A DNA stretch of 64,000 bases from Blastococcus sp. CT_GayMR19 (GCF_004570385.1 NZ_SPQL01000009.1:62001-126000), one strand, 5' to 3'; positions 19,349 through 31,553 are shown, numbered from the stretch's first letter. Notes: generated from the sequence alone by a model not told the origin. Translations and numbers: made by a program.

Positions 19349-20449
19349 TCACTTCTTGGCCTCCAGCTCGGTGCGCACCGACTCGGTGAGCTCGTCCCAC
19401 GAGTCCACGAACTTCTGCACGCCCTCGTCCTCGAGGACGCGGAAGACGTCGTCGAGGTCCACCCCGGCATCGGCGACCGCCTGCATGACCGCGGCGGCGT
19501 CGTCGTAGGACTTCTGCACGGGCGTGCCGGCCTCGCCGTGGTCCGCGTAGGCGTTCATCGTCTTCTCGGGCATCGTGTTGACGGTGCCGGGGGCGATGAG
19601 CTCGCTGATGTACATCGTGTCGGAGTACTCGGGGTTCTTGACGCCCGTCGACGCCCACAGCGGCCGCTGCGGCACGGCGCCCTTCGCCTCCAGGGCCCGC
19701 CACCGGTCGGAGGAGAAGACCTCCTCGTAGGCCTGGTAGGCCAGCTGGGCGTTGGCGATCCCGGCCTTGCCCTTCAGGGACGGGTCGGCACCGGCCTTGT
19801 CCAGCCGCTTGTCGATCTCGGTGTCCACGCGGGAGACGAAGAACGACGCCACCGAGGCGATGCCCTCCAGCGAGCCGCCGTCGGCCACCCGCTTCTCCAG
19901 GCCGGAGAGGTACGCGTCCATGACCGCGCGGTACCGCTCGAGGCTGAAGATCAAGGTGACGTTGACACTGATGCCCTTGGCGATGGTGTCGCTGATCGCC
20001 GGCAGGCCGGCCTCGGTCGCCGGGATCTTGATGTAGAGGTTGGGCCGGTCCACCAGCCACCACAGGTGCTCGGCCTCGGCCTCGGTGGCCTCTGTCTCGT
20101 GCGCCAGGCCCGGCGCCACCTCGAGGGAGACCCGGCCGTCACCCGGCTGCCGCTCGTGCACCGGCCGCAGCAGGTCGCAGGCGTCGCGGACGTCGGTGGC
20201 GGTGACGGTGCGCAGCGCCTCCTCGACGCTGACCTCCCGGATCGCCAGGGCGTGCAGCTGGTGGTCGTAGGACTCCGAGCCGTGGATCGCCGCGGCGAAG
20301 ATCGTCGGGTTGGTGGTGACGCCGACGACGCCGGACTCGTCCACCAGCGACTGCAGGTTCCCGCTGCGGATGCGGTCACGCGACAGGTCGTCGAGCCAGA
20401 CGGCGACCCCGGCGGCGGACAGCTCGGCCAGCTTCTCGTTCTGTGCCAT
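19349..20449 (-). CDS. tal: Transaldolase
   Basis: A 366-residue class I aldolase of the long actinobacterial type, moving a dihydroxyacetone unit in the non-oxidative pentose phosphate pathway. The Schiff-base Lys is in [20 protein letters not shown] and GVTTNPTIF mark the N-terminal barrel; [16 protein letters not shown] is also conserved. ATG at 20449. It is 43 bp downstream of tkt. Confidence 0.96.
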   Translation of the reverse strand: MAQNEKLAELSAAGVAVWLDDLSRDRIRSGNLQSLVDESGVVGVTTNPTIFAAAIHGSESYDHQLHALAIREVSVEEALRTVTATDVRDACDLLRPVHERQPGDGRVSLEVAPGLAHETEATEAEAEHLWWLVDRPNLYIKIPATEAGLPAISDTIAKGISVNVTLIFSLERYRAVMDAYLSGLEKRVADGGSLEGIASVASFFVSRVDTEIDKRLDKAGADPSLKGKAGIANAQLAYQAYEEVFSSDRWRALEAKGAVPQRPLWASTGVKNPEYSDTMYISELIAPGTVNTMPEKTMNAYADHGEAGTPVQKSYDDAAAVMQAVADAGVDLDDVFRVLEDEGVQKFVDSWDELTESVRTELEAKK

Positions 20450-20492
20450 GGCAAGTGCCTCTCAGGCTGGGTGGATCGGGACGACGACCGCG

Positions 20493-22703
20493 TCAGCGGT
20501 CGCCGGTGGGACTGTCGAGCCCCCCGTGGGACGCTCCCGGACCGGCCGGGACCGCCGCGTCGGACGCGGCGGCCTCCAGGCTCTCGCGGGCGGCGCCGAC
20601 GACGGCGTCCGCCGTGAGGCCGAACTCCTCGTAGAGCACCGTGTAGGCGGCGCTGGCGCCGTAGTGGTTGAGGCCGACGATGCGCCCGGCGTCACCGACG
20701 AACTCGCGCCAGCCCATCGGGACCGCGGCCTCGACGCTCACCCGGGCGCGCACGGACGGCGGCAGCACCTCGTTGCGGTAGCTCTCGTCCTGGTCGGCGA
20801 ACCACTCGACGCAGGGCAGCGACACCACGCGCGTCGGGACGCCGTCGGCCTCCAGTGACTCCCGGGCGGCGACGGCGATCTGCACCTCGGACCCGGTGCC
20901 CATGAGGATCACCTGGGGGGTGCCCGACGAGGCCTCCGCGAGCACGTAGCCACCGCGGGCGACGCCCTCGGCGGAGGCGAACTCGCCGCGGTCGAAGACC
21001 GGCAGGTTCTGCCGGGACAGGATGATCCCGGCCGGCCGGTCGTTGTGCTCCAGGATCGTCCGCCACGCGACGGCGACCTCGTTGGCGTCGGCCGGCCGGA
21101 CGACGTCCAGACCCGGGATGGCCCGCAGCGCGGCGAGGTGCTCGATCGGCTGGTGGGTCGGCCCGTCCTCACCGAGACCGATGGAGTCGTGGGTCCACAC
21201 GTAGGTGACCGGCAGCTGCATGATCGCCGCCAGCCGGACGGCGCCGCGCATGTAGTCGGAGAACGTGAGGAAGGTGCCGCCGTAGACGCGGGTGCCGCCG
21301 TGCAGCGCGATCCCGTTCATGATCGAGCCCATCGCGTGCTCGCGGACCCCGAAGTGCAGCGTGCGGCCGTAGGGACCGCCGGACCACATCTTCGTCTGCC
21401 GGTTCGCCGGCAGGAACGACGGTTCGCCCTTCACGGCTGTGTTGTTGCTCTCCGCCAGGTCGGCCGACCCACCCCAGAGCTCCGGCAGCGCCGGGTAGAT
21501 GGCGGCGAGGACCTCGCCGGACGCCTTGCGCGTGGCGACGCCCTTGGGGTCGGCGTCCCAGCTGGGCAGCGTCTCCGCCCAGCCCTCGGGCAGCGTGCGG
21601 GTCGTCATGCGCTCCAGCAGTGCCGCGGCGTCCGCCTTGCCCTGCTGCCAGGCGTCGAAGCGGTCCTGCCAGGCCGCGTGCTCCTTCTGGCCGCGCGCCA
21701 CGACCTTCCGGGCGTGCTCGATGACCTCGGGGGCGACGTCGAAGGTCTTCTCGGGGTCCAGGCCGAGGATCTCCTTGGTGGCCCTGACCTCGTCGTCGCC
21801 CAGCGCCGAGCCGTGGGCCGCGCCGGTGTTCTGCTTGTTCGGGGCCGGCCAGGCGATGATCGTCTTGAGCTGGATGAACGACGGGCGACCCGTCTCCGCC
21901 TTGGCCGCCGCGAACGCCGCGTCCAGGGCGGCGAGGTCCTCGCCGTCGTCGACCCGCTGCACGTGCCAGCCGTAGGCCTCGTACCGCTTGCCGACGTCCT
22001 CGGTGAAGGCGACGTTCGTGTCGTCCTCGATCGAGATCTTGTTGTCGTCGTAGACGAGGACCAGGTTGCCGAGCTGCTGCGTGCCGGCCAGCGACGACGC
22101 CTCGCCGCTGACGCCCTCCTCCAGGTCGCCGTCGGAGGCGAAGACCCAGATGGTGTGGTCGAAGAGGCTCTCACCCTCCGGCGCGTCCGGGTCGAGCAGA
22201 CCGCGCTCCCGGCGGGCGGCCATCGCCATGCCCACCGCGTTGCCGACGCCCTGGCCCAGGGGACCGGTCGTCGTCTCCACGCCGGGGGTGTGGTTGACCT
22301 CGGGGTGGCCCGGGGTCTGCGAGCCCCAGGTGCGCAGCGCCTTGAGGTCGTCGAGCTCCATGCCGTAGCCCGACAGGTACAGCTGGACGTAGAGCGTGAG
22401 GCTCGAGTGCCCCATCGACAGCACGAACCGGTCGCGGCCGACCCAGTTCGTGTCGCTGGGGTCGTGCCGGAGCCACTTCTGGAAGAGCAGGTAGGCGGTG
22501 GGCGCCATGCTCATCGCCGTCCCCGGGTGGCCGTTGCCCACCTTCTGGACGGCGTCCATCGCGAGCACCCGGGCGACGTCGATCGCCCGGCGGTCGAGGT
22601 CGCCGAAGCCCTCGGGGAGGGTCGGGTTCGGCTGGGCCGGGCTGCCGGTGGGCGCGTCGCTCGCGGCCTCTGCCGGGGCCTCGGGCTGGGTGCTCTGCGT
22701 CAT
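20493..22703 (-). CDS. tkt: Transketolase
   Basis: A 736-residue thiamine diphosphate enzyme. It shows NGHPGTAMSMAP (ThDP site), the metal-binding FASDGDLEEGVSGEA, the glutamate region GVREHAMGSIMNG and the pyrimidine domain THDSIGLGEDGPTHQP. ATG at 22703 is preferred because GAGGAG lies about 9 nt upstream; a longer frame to 22835 lacks similarity. It is the first gene of the tkt-tal-pgi run and is divergent from ctaB. Confidence 0.96.
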   Translation of the reverse strand: MTQSTQPEAPAEAASDAPTGSPAQPNPTLPEGFGDLDRRAIDVARVLAMDAVQKVGNGHPGTAMSMAPTAYLLFQKWLRHDPSDTNWVGRDRFVLSMGHSSLTLYVQLYLSGYGMELDDLKALRTWGSQTPGHPEVNHTPGVETTTGPLGQGVGNAVGMAMAARRERGLLDPDAPEGESLFDHTIWVFASDGDLEEGVSGEASSLAGTQQLGNLVLVYDDNKISIEDDTNVAFTEDVGKRYEAYGWHVQRVDDGEDLAALDAAFAAAKAETGRPSFIQLKTIIAWPAPNKQNTGAAHGSALGDDEVRATKEILGLDPEKTFDVAPEVIEHARKVVARGQKEHAAWQDRFDAWQQGKADAAALLERMTTRTLPEGWAETLPSWDADPKGVATRKASGEVLAAIYPALPELWGGSADLAESNNTAVKGEPSFLPANRQTKMWSGGPYGRTLHFGVREHAMGSIMNGIALHGGTRVYGGTFLTFSDYMRGAVRLAAIMQLPVTYVWTHDSIGLGEDGPTHQPIEHLAALRAIPGLDVVRPADANEVAVAWRTILEHNDRPAGIILSRQNLPVFDRGEFASAEGVARGGYVLAEASSGTPQVILMGTGSEVQIAVAARESLEADGVPTRVVSLPCVEWFADQDESYRNEVLPPSVRARVSVEAAVPMGWREFVGDAGRIVGLNHYGASAAYTVLYEEFGLTADAVVGAARESLEAAASDAAVPAGPGASHGGLDSPTGDR

Positions 22704-22990
22704 GTGCTGGTGCTCCTCAGAAGTAGGCCCTGCGTCGTGCGGCTGAGCGGTCGGCCCGGACCGGCGCCGGCCCGAGGGCACCGTCGTCGTCGACGTCGGC
22801 CCTACCCGCTGCACGCGCGGCATCAACGTGATCAACCCTAGTCATCCGCGCCCGAGGGGGGACGGTCGCCGGATGCCCCGCGGGCTACAGTTGCCCACGT
22901 TCTCGTCCCCGGTCGGAAAAGGGCCCCCGTGCTGTTCAGTTGCCCGGCAGTGCCCTGCCGCACGAGCGCCTCCGCGCCCGGGGTCGCCCG

Positions 22991-23923
22991 GTGACGGCGC
23001 TGTCCGAGCGCCAGACCGAACCCGCTCGCCGCCTGCCCGCCGTGCTCCGTGCGCGCGTGGGTGCCTACGTCGCGCTCACCAAGCCCCGGATCATCGAGCT
23101 CCTGCTGGTCACCACGGTGCCGGCGATGATGCTGGCCGCCCGCGGCTGGCCGTCCCTCTCGCTGCTCCTGCTCACGCTCCTCGGGGGCACGCTGGCGGCC
23201 GGCGCGGCCAACGTCTTCAACTGCTACTTCGACCGCGACATCGACCGCCTGATGCACCGCACCCAGAAGCGGCCGCTGCCGATGGGCGTCATCTCGCCGC
23301 GGTCGGCCCTGATGTTCGGCGCCGTCCTCACCGTGTCCTCCATCGCGCTGCTGGCGGCGACGACGACGCTGCTCGCCGCGGCTCTCGCCGCGGGCGCGAT
23401 CTTCTACTACGCCGTCCTCTACACGATGGTGTTCAAGAGGCACACCCGGCGCAGCACCGAGTTCGGTGGGGTGCCCGGGGCGGCGCCGGTGCTGATCGGC
23501 TGGGCGGCGGTGACCGGGTCGCTGGACTGGCCGGCCGTCGTCGTCTTCGGGATCGTCTTCTGCTGGCAGATGCCGCACTTCTGGGCGCTCGCGATGCGGT
23601 TCAAGGCCGATTACGCGCGGGCCGACGTCCCGATGCTGCCGGTGGTCACCTCGGAGCTCTCGGTCGGCCGGCAGACCGTCGCCTGGAGCTGGGTGACCGT
23701 CGCCGTCTCGCTGCTGCTCTGGCCCGTCGGGTACGGGCAGGGGATCGGCCTGGGCTACACCGTTGCCGCCGCTGCGCTGGGCGCCTGGTTCATCGTCGAG
23801 GCGCACCGCCTGCTCCGCCGGATCGCGCGGGGCGGCGACACCAAGCCGATGCAGCTGTTCCACGTCTCGATCTCGTACCTGGCGCTGCTGTCGGTCGCGA
23901 TCATCGTCGACGCCATCGTCTGA
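22991..23923 (+). CDS. ctaB: Protoheme IX farnesyltransferase (heme O synthase)
   Basis: A 310-residue UbiA-type prenyltransferase with about nine membrane helices, converting heme B to heme O for cytochrome oxidase. The first Asp-rich motif NCYFDRDIDRLMHRT and KRPLP, and the second loop KRHTRRSTEFGGVPGA, are characteristic. GTG at 22991 is chosen for length; TTG at 22940 is an in-frame alternative. A TACAGT box at 22886-22891 is a possible -10. ctaA, its pathway partner, lies just downstream on the other strand. Confidence 0.94.
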   Translation: MTALSERQTEPARRLPAVLRARVGAYVALTKPRIIELLLVTTVPAMMLAARGWPSLSLLLLTLLGGTLAAGAANVFNCYFDRDIDRLMHRTQKRPLPMGVISPRSALMFGAVLTVSSIALLAATTTLLAAALAAGAIFYYAVLYTMVFKRHTRRSTEFGGVPGAAPVLIGWAAVTGSLDWPAVVVFGIVFCWQMPHFWALAMRFKADYARADVPMLPVVTSELSVGRQTVAWSWVTVAVSLLLWPVGYGQGIGLGYTVAAAALGAWFIVEAHRLLRRIARGGDTKPMQLFHVSISYLALLSVAIIVDAIV

Positions 23924-24023
23924 GCACGTCGCCGTCGAGATCCGCCCCGGGCCGGTGTCGACCGGCGCGGACACCGGCCTCACCCGGATCTCGGCGCCCC
24001 GCCCCGCCGGTAGCGTCCGGGGC

Positions 24024-24308
24024 GTGCGCAGGGATCTCGCCAACGCACGGATGGGGCAGCTGGTCGGATGGGACGGCCGCACCTACGCCATTCGCACGCC
24101 GCGGATCGAGGTCGCCGAGGTCGAGGCGCTGATCGAGTCGGGGTGCCCGGTCGTCACCTACTTCCCGGGCGGGCGGCTGGTCTGGCACGACGAGGACGAC
24201 GCCTGGCCGACCTGGGCCGACGCGCGGAGTGCGGCGGAGACGGTGACCGGCGGGCGGTGGGAGTCACCGGACGGATCGCTCGCGGTGGTGCTCGTCTGGC
24301 ACGACTGA
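24024..24308 (+). CDS. Small protein of unknown function
   Basis: A 94-residue acidic, Trp-containing protein. GTG at 24024 is preferred because a TAGCGT box at 24011-24016 ends 7 nt before it, which suggests a leaderless transcript; ATG at 24051 is an alternative. Visible features are ARMGQLVGWDGRTYAIRTPR and a C-terminal VVLVWHD. No domain recognised. It is convergent with ctaA. Confidence 0.5.
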   Translation: MRRDLANARMGQLVGWDGRTYAIRTPRIEVAEVEALIESGCPVVTYFPGGRLVWHDEDDAWPTWADARSAAETVTGGRWESPDGSLAVVLVWHD

Positions 24309-24338
24309 GGATCGCTGCCGACGGAAGCCGGGTTCCGA

Positions 24339-24444
24339 CGAGTGGGGGGCCGGAGGCCTCCCCGAGGAGGGACGGCTGGGCTCAACGAAGCTCGGGGACG
24401 GCTCGTGGCCGCGGTGCCGTCCGGTAGGACGGCAGTGTCACAGC
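24339..24444 (+). repeat. Dispersed structured repeat, copy A
   Basis: About 106 bp. The core at 24395-24444 has a 22-bp block identical to copy B, then a perfect 6-bp hairpin (CCGTCC-GGTA-GGACGG) and an identical TGTCACAGC end. Copy B has TCGGCC-GATA-GGCCGA at the same place, so both arms changed together. Outer parts share GAGTGG and a GGAG/CTCC palindrome. This copy covers the 3' end of ctaA and its downstream region. Confidence 0.75.
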
Positions 24445-25317
24445 GCCGCGCACGGACCACACGAGCCGCGCCGTGAACGCGGTGATCAGGACCGCGCCGA
24501 GCATGTGCACGAGCACCAGCGCGATCGGCAGGTCGGTGAAGTACTGCACGAAGCCGACGACGCCCTGGGCGAGCTGGACGATCAGCAGGTCGCGCACGGC
24601 CCGCCGGATCCGCCCGGGGGAGTCGGTCGCGGACAGGGCGAGCAGCAGCGCCACGGTCAGGCCGACCAGCAGGAAGACGAGATCGGCGTGCAGCTGACTG
24701 ACCGTCTCCGGGTCGAAGTCCATCCGGTCGGCCGCGTTCCTGTCGCCGCTGTGCGGTCCGGCGCCGGTGACGACGGTGCCCAGGACGAGGACCGCGGCTG
24801 TCACGGCCGCGATGCCGTGGATCAGCAGCTCGAACGGACGCCGGAGCAGCGGCTGCCCGACGCCCGGTTCGCGGGAGCGCAGCCACAACGTCGTCGCGAC
24901 GGCGACCAGGACCATCGACACCAGGAAGTGCGCGGCGACGGTCCACGGGTTGAGCTCGGTCAGCACGGTGATGCCGCCGAGCAGCGCCTGCGCGGGGATG
25001 CCCAGGAAGCTGACGACGGCCAGCGGCCGCAGGTCCCGGCGGGCCGATCGCCAGACCACGATCACGGTGGCGATCGCGACCGCGGTGAGCACGAAGGTCA
25101 GCAGGCGGTTGCCGAACTCGATCGCCCCGTGCGCGGCGAGCTCCGGAGTCGCCACGAAGCTCTCGTCGGTGCAGCGCGGCCAGGTCGGGCACCCGAGGCC
25201 CGATCCGGTGAGCCGCACCAGCCCGCCGGTGACGACGATCGCGCCGTTGGCGACGACGTTGGGCAGCGCGACCCGGGAGGCGGTGGCGGGGGAGAAGGCG
25301 GTGGGCAGGACCGGCAC
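24382..25317 (-). CDS. ctaA: Heme A synthase (COX15/CtaA family)
   Basis: A 311-residue membrane protein with eight predicted helices that oxidises heme O to heme A. Family marks are NGAIVVTGGLVRLTGSGLGCPTWP with the conserved Cys, EFGNRLLTF, AHFLVSMVL and QLHADLVFLLVG, whose His residues bind heme. GTG at 25317. The last roughly 20 residues (VTLPSYRTAPRPRAVPELR) are encoded by the dispersed repeat and have no role in the fold that I can see. Confidence 0.93.
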   Translation of the reverse strand: MPVLPTAFSPATASRVALPNVVANGAIVVTGGLVRLTGSGLGCPTWPRCTDESFVATPELAAHGAIEFGNRLLTFVLTAVAIATVIVVWRSARRDLRPLAVVSFLGIPAQALLGGITVLTELNPWTVAAHFLVSMVLVAVATTLWLRSREPGVGQPLLRRPFELLIHGIAAVTAAVLVLGTVVTGAGPHSGDRNAADRMDFDPETVSQLHADLVFLLVGLTVALLLALSATDSPGRIRRAVRDLLIVQLAQGVVGFVQYFTDLPIALVLVHMLGAVLITAFTARLVWSVRGAVTLPSYRTAPRPRAVPELR

Positions 25318-25420
25318 GCCCCGATGCTAGGTGGTGGCCGCGGTGGTGAGGTCGGTCACGGATCGGCGGTCGGAGGCGGGATTCCGGACCCCCGTGCTTG
25401 CGACTCCGCCGAAATAGGAC

Positions 25421-25430
25421 ACACTCGTGT
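25421..25430 (+). promoter_or_regulatory. Palindromic operator candidate at the sufR start
   Basis: ACAC-TC-GTGT is a perfect 4-bp inverted repeat ending one base before the sufR GTG, next to TAGGAC at 25415-25420. SufR proteins in other bacteria repress their own operon from short palindromes overlapping the promoter. The role here is inferred from position. Confidence 0.4.
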
Positions 25431-25431
25431 T

Positions 25432-26250
25432 GTGGAAACAAGCGCGGTGCAGTCCCGCCCGTCGGCGGTCGCCGACGACGGGCGCACGCGCGACCGCGTC
25501 AGCGCCCTGCTGCTGGAGCACGGCCCGCAGACCGCGACGGAGCTCGCGGGACGGCTGGGCATCTCGCCGGCCGCCGTCCGCCGGCACCTCGACGCCCTGG
25601 TCGCGACCGGCCGGCTCGAGGAGCGCCCGACGCGCGACGCGCACCGCGGTCGCGGCCGTCCCGCCCGGCAGTTCCACCTCACCGACGCCGGCCGCTCGGC
25701 CTTTCCGCACGCCTACGACGACCTCGCGCTGACCGCGCTTCGCTACGTGGCCGCCGCCGGTGGTCCCGACGCTGTGCGGGCCGTGGCCGAGCAGCAGCTC
25801 GCCGGCCTCGAGGCGCGGTGCTCCACCGCCGTCGAGCAGGCCGTCACCGGCCGCGCCGGGGCGCCCGTGGACCGCGCCCAGGCCCTGGCCGCGGCCCTCA
25901 CGGCCGAGGGCTACGCTGCCACGGCCTCGGCGCTCTCCGGCGGCGGGCAGCTGTGCCAGCACCACTGCCCGGTGGCGCACGTCGCCGCCGAGTTCCCGCA
26001 GCTGTGCGAGGCGGAGACCGCCGTCATCGGCCGGCTGGTCGGCACCCACGTGCAGCGGCTGGCCACCATCGCCCACGGCGACGGCATCTGCACCACACAC
26101 ATCCCCGGACCCCACGTGCCGGGGAACAGAACGGCCCCCGCACGACCTGTACTCGGTGAGCGTGCAGCGCACCGGACCGCAGCCGGAACCCGCACCGCAC
26201 CGTCCACGAGCTCTACCCCCACGATCGACCGGGAGAGGACGCCCGCATGA
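25432..26250 (+). CDS. sufR: SufR-type iron-sulfur cluster-sensing repressor
   Basis: A 272-residue regulator with an N-terminal winged HTH ([32 protein letters not shown]). The Cys-rich segment [21 protein letters not shown] carries the Cys ligands for the [Fe-S] cluster known in SufR. With the cluster bound it represses the suf operon. GTG at 25432; the frame is open far upstream but that part is antisense to ctaA. A disordered Thr/Ala/Pro tail of about 40 residues ends it. It overlaps sufB by ATGA. Confidence 0.92.
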   Translation: METSAVQSRPSAVADDGRTRDRVSALLLEHGPQTATELAGRLGISPAAVRRHLDALVATGRLEERPTRDAHRGRGRPARQFHLTDAGRSAFPHAYDDLALTALRYVAAAGGPDAVRAVAEQQLAGLEARCSTAVEQAVTGRAGAPVDRAQALAAALTAEGYAATASALSGGGQLCQHHCPVAHVAAEFPQLCEAETAVIGRLVGTHVQRLATIAHGDGICTTHIPGPHVPGNRTAPARPVLGERAAHRTAAGTRTAPSTSSTPTIDRERTPA

Positions 26251-27686
26251 CCACCACCCAGCCGGTGACCAGCACGCCGTTGACGCAGGACGAGCAGATC
26301 GACCAGCTCGGCCGCTACAAGTACGGCTGGGCGGACGTCGACACCGCCGGCGCGTCGGCCCGCCGTGGCATCAACGAGGAGGTCGTCACCGACATCTCCC
26401 GTCGCAAGGGCGAGCCCGAGTGGATGCTCGAGCGCCGGCTCAAGGCGCTCAAGCTCTTCGGCAGGAAGCCCATGCCCGACTGGGGCTCGGACCTCTCCGG
26501 CATCGACTTCCAGAACATCAAGTACTTCGTGAAGTCGACCGAGGCGCAGGCCGCGTCGTGGGAGGAGCTCCCCGAGGAGATCCGCAACACCTACGACCGG
26601 CTCGGCATCCCCGAGGCGGAGAAGCAGCGCCTCGTGTCCGGCGTCGCGGCCCAGTACGAGTCCGAGGTCGTCTACCACAAGATCCGTGAGGACCTCGAGG
26701 AGCAGGGCGTCCTGTTCCTGGACACGGACACGGCCCTGCGCGAGCACGAGGACATCTTCAAGGAGTACTTCGGCTCCGTGATCCCGTCCGGCGACAACAA
26801 GTTCGCCGCGCTGAACACGGCCGTGTGGTCCGGTGGCTCGTTCATCTACGTGCCGAAGGGCGTGCACGTCGAGATCCCGCTGCAGGCCTATTTCCGGATC
26901 AACACCGAGAACATGGGCCAGTTCGAGCGGACCCTGATGATCATCGACGAAGGCGCGTACGTGCACTACGTCGAGGGATGCACCGCGCCGATCTACAAGA
27001 GCGACTCGCTGCACTCGGCGGTCGTCGAGATCATCGTGAAGAAGAACGCGCGCTGCCGGTACACGACCATCCAGAACTGGTCGAACAACGTCTACAACCT
27101 GGTCACCAAGCGGGCCGTGGCCCACGAGGGCGCGACCATGGAGTGGGTCGACGGCAACATCGGCTCCAAGGTGACGATGAAGTACCCCGCCGTCTGGATG
27201 ACCGGCGAGCACGCCAAGGGCGAGGTGCTCTCGATCGCCTTCGCCGGCGAGGGCCAGCACCAGGACGCCGGCGCCAAGATGGTGCACGCCGCGCCGCACA
27301 CCTCCTCGACGATCATCAGCAAGTCCGTGGCGCGTGGCGGCGGCCGCACGTCCTACCGCGGGCTCGTGCAGATCGACGAGGGCGCCTACGGCTCGAAGTC
27401 GACGGTCAAGTGCGACGCGCTCCTGGTCGACACGATCAGCCGCTCCGACACCTATCCCTACGTCGACGTCCGCGAGGACGACGTGTCGATGGGCCACGAG
27501 GCGACCGTCTCCCGCGTCAGCGACGACCAGCTCTTCTACCTGATGAGCCGCGGCCTGTCCGAGGACGAGGCCATGGCCATGGTGGTGCGCGGGTTCGTGG
27601 AGCCGATCGCCCGCGAGCTGCCCATGGAGTACGCCCTCGAGCTGAACCGGCTCATCGAACTGCAGATGGAAGGTGCCGTCGGCTGA
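26247..27686 (+). CDS. sufB: Fe-S cluster assembly scaffold SufB
   Basis: A 479-residue subunit of the SufBCD complex, where new clusters are built. The beta-helix core is conserved throughout ([55 protein letters not shown]). There is no intein, unlike some mycobacterial SufB. ATG overlaps the sufR stop, and the stop overlaps the sufD ATG. Confidence 0.97.
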   Translation: MTTTQPVTSTPLTQDEQIDQLGRYKYGWADVDTAGASARRGINEEVVTDISRRKGEPEWMLERRLKALKLFGRKPMPDWGSDLSGIDFQNIKYFVKSTEAQAASWEELPEEIRNTYDRLGIPEAEKQRLVSGVAAQYESEVVYHKIREDLEEQGVLFLDTDTALREHEDIFKEYFGSVIPSGDNKFAALNTAVWSGGSFIYVPKGVHVEIPLQAYFRINTENMGQFERTLMIIDEGAYVHYVEGCTAPIYKSDSLHSAVVEIIVKKNARCRYTTIQNWSNNVYNLVTKRAVAHEGATMEWVDGNIGSKVTMKYPAVWMTGEHAKGEVLSIAFAGEGQHQDAGAKMVHAAPHTSSTIISKSVARGGGRTSYRGLVQIDEGAYGSKSTVKCDALLVDTISRSDTYPYVDVREDDVSMGHEATVSRVSDDQLFYLMSRGLSEDEAMAMVVRGFVEPIARELPMEYALELNRLIELQMEGAVG

Positions 27687-29035
27687 TGAGTCCTGACACC
27701 ACCAGCACGACCACCACCAGCACGACCGACCTGACCACCGACTCGGCCGACCTCGCCGGGGAGCTCTTCGCCCCCGGCGTGGGCGCCCAGGCGGGCCCCC
27801 CGACCACCCCGGCCGCCGGTACCGGCAGCGCCGGTCAGGCCTCGCCGGGCGCGCACTCGCACGGCGGTGCTGCGCCCTCAGGTGCAGTCCCGACCGGGTC
27901 GCCGGCCGAGCGGTTCACCTCGCTCGACCCGGACGCCTTCGGCGTGCCGACGGGCCGCGAGGAGACCTGGCGCTTCACGCCCATGAAGCGGATCCGTCCG
28001 CTCCTGGACGGCGCCGCCTCCGACGCGCACCTCACCTGGGTGACCGACCTGCCCGAGGGCGTCGAGCTGACCAGCGTCGACGCGGACGACCCGCTGCTCA
28101 AGGGCCTGCCCGAGCCGGCCGACCGGCTGGCGGCGCTGGCCCGGCAGCGCAGCGACGGTGCCGCGGTCATCCGGATCGCCGCCGAGGCGCAGCTTGACCG
28201 CCCCGTCACCCTCGGCCTGTCGGGCACCGGCAGCGACGAGGTCGTCTGGGGTCAGCTGGTCGTCGAGGTCGGCAACTTCGCGAAGGCGACGGTCGTCCTC
28301 GACCACAGCGGCCTGGCGCGCTACGCCGGCGGGGTCGCCGTCCTGATCGGGGACGGCGCGTCAGTCACGCTCGTCTCCGTGCAGGACTGGGCCCCCGGCG
28401 CCGTCCACGGCGCGCAGTACGACGCCGTCGTCGGCCGGGACGCGACGTATCGGCAGGTCGTGGTCACCCTCGGCGGCGACCTCGTCCGGCTGGTCAGCAA
28501 CGTGCAGTACTCCGGTCCCGGCGGGTCCGCGGAGCTCTTCGGCGTCTACTTCGCCGACGAGACCCAGCACCAGGAGCACCGGCTCTGGGTCGACCACGGC
28601 GTGCCGAACTGCCGCAGCAACGTCAAGTACAAGGGCGCGCTGCAGGGCGAGGACGCCCGCACGGTCTGGATCGGCGACGTCCGCATCCGCCCGGCGGCCA
28701 CCGGCACCGAGACCTACGAGCTCAACCGCAACCTGGTGCTCACCGACGGGGCGCGCGCCGACTCGGTGCCCAACCTGGAGATCGAGACCGGCGAGATCGT
28801 CGGCGCCGGCCACGCCAGCGCCACCGGCCGGTTCGATGACGAGCAGCTCTTCTACCTCTGCTCCCGCGGCATCGACGCGGAGACCGCCCGCCGCCTCGTC
28901 GTCCGTGGGTTCTTCGCCGACGTCGTCCAGGAGATCGGGCTGCCGGAGCTGCAGGACCGCCTGATGCGGGTCATCGAGACCCGGCTCGGTGCCCTGCCGG
29001 GCCTGGAGGAACAGCCGGTGGAGCAGGCCTCATGA
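27686..29035 (+). CDS. sufD: Fe-S cluster assembly protein SufD
   Basis: A 449-residue paralogue of SufB. After a Thr/Ser/Ala/Gly-rich N-terminus of about 70 residues come the conserved RFTSLDPDAFGVPTGREETWRFTPMKR start and the beta-helix with NCRSNVKYKGAL and GHASATGRFDDEQLFYLCSRGI. It starts on the last base of the sufB stop and overlaps the next gene by ATGA. Confidence 0.96.
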   Translation: MSPDTTSTTTTSTTDLTTDSADLAGELFAPGVGAQAGPPTTPAAGTGSAGQASPGAHSHGGAAPSGAVPTGSPAERFTSLDPDAFGVPTGREETWRFTPMKRIRPLLDGAASDAHLTWVTDLPEGVELTSVDADDPLLKGLPEPADRLAALARQRSDGAAVIRIAAEAQLDRPVTLGLSGTGSDEVVWGQLVVEVGNFAKATVVLDHSGLARYAGGVAVLIGDGASVTLVSVQDWAPGAVHGAQYDAVVGRDATYRQVVVTLGGDLVRLVSNVQYSGPGGSAELFGVYFADETQHQEHRLWVDHGVPNCRSNVKYKGALQGEDARTVWIGDVRIRPAATGTETYELNRNLVLTDGARADSVPNLEIETGEIVGAGHASATGRFDDEQLFYLCSRGIDAETARRLVVRGFFADVVQEIGLPELQDRLMRVIETRLGALPGLEEQPVEQAS

Positions 29036-29385
29036 GCTTCGAGCGGGTCTGCGCACTCTCCGACGTCACGGAGCCCGGTTCCCTGCGGGTCGAGCTCGCC
29101 GACGTCGACATCGCGGTCGTCCGGTACGAGGGCGAGGTCTACGCGATCGAGGACCTCTGCTCGCACGCCGAGGTGCCGCTGAGCGAGGGCGACGTCGAGG
29201 AGTTCAAGGGCGCACCGACCATCGAGTGCTGGCTGCACGGGTCGTGCTTCGACCTGCGCACCGGCGAACCCACCAACCTGCCGGCCACCGAGCCGGTGTC
29301 CGTCTACCCGGTCCGCGTGGAGGGGGAGGACGTGTACGTCGATGTCGCCATCGATGACAGCCTCCCCGCCGCGGCCAGCAACTGA
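29032..29385 (+). CDS. Rieske-type [2Fe-2S] ferredoxin of the suf operon
   Basis: A 117-residue soluble Rieske protein. The cluster ligands are in LCSHAEVPLSEG and ECWLHGSCFDL (C-x-H and C-x2-H). In many actinobacterial suf operons such a protein lies between sufD and sufC, presumably as an electron donor or cluster carrier; its exact role is not known. ATGA overlap with sufD; sufC follows after 9 bp. Confidence 0.93.
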   Translation: MSFERVCALSDVTEPGSLRVELADVDIAVVRYEGEVYAIEDLCSHAEVPLSEGDVEEFKGAPTIECWLHGSCFDLRTGEPTNLPATEPVSVYPVRVEGEDVYVDVAIDDSLPAAASN

Positions 29386-29394
29386 GGAGAGCGA

Positions 29395-31552
<2,158 letters not shown>

Positions 31553-31553
<1 letters not shown>

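Noticed and set aside
26247-27686. Intein in SufB
   Set aside because: Checked because mycobacterial SufB often has one; here the protein is continuous and of normal length.
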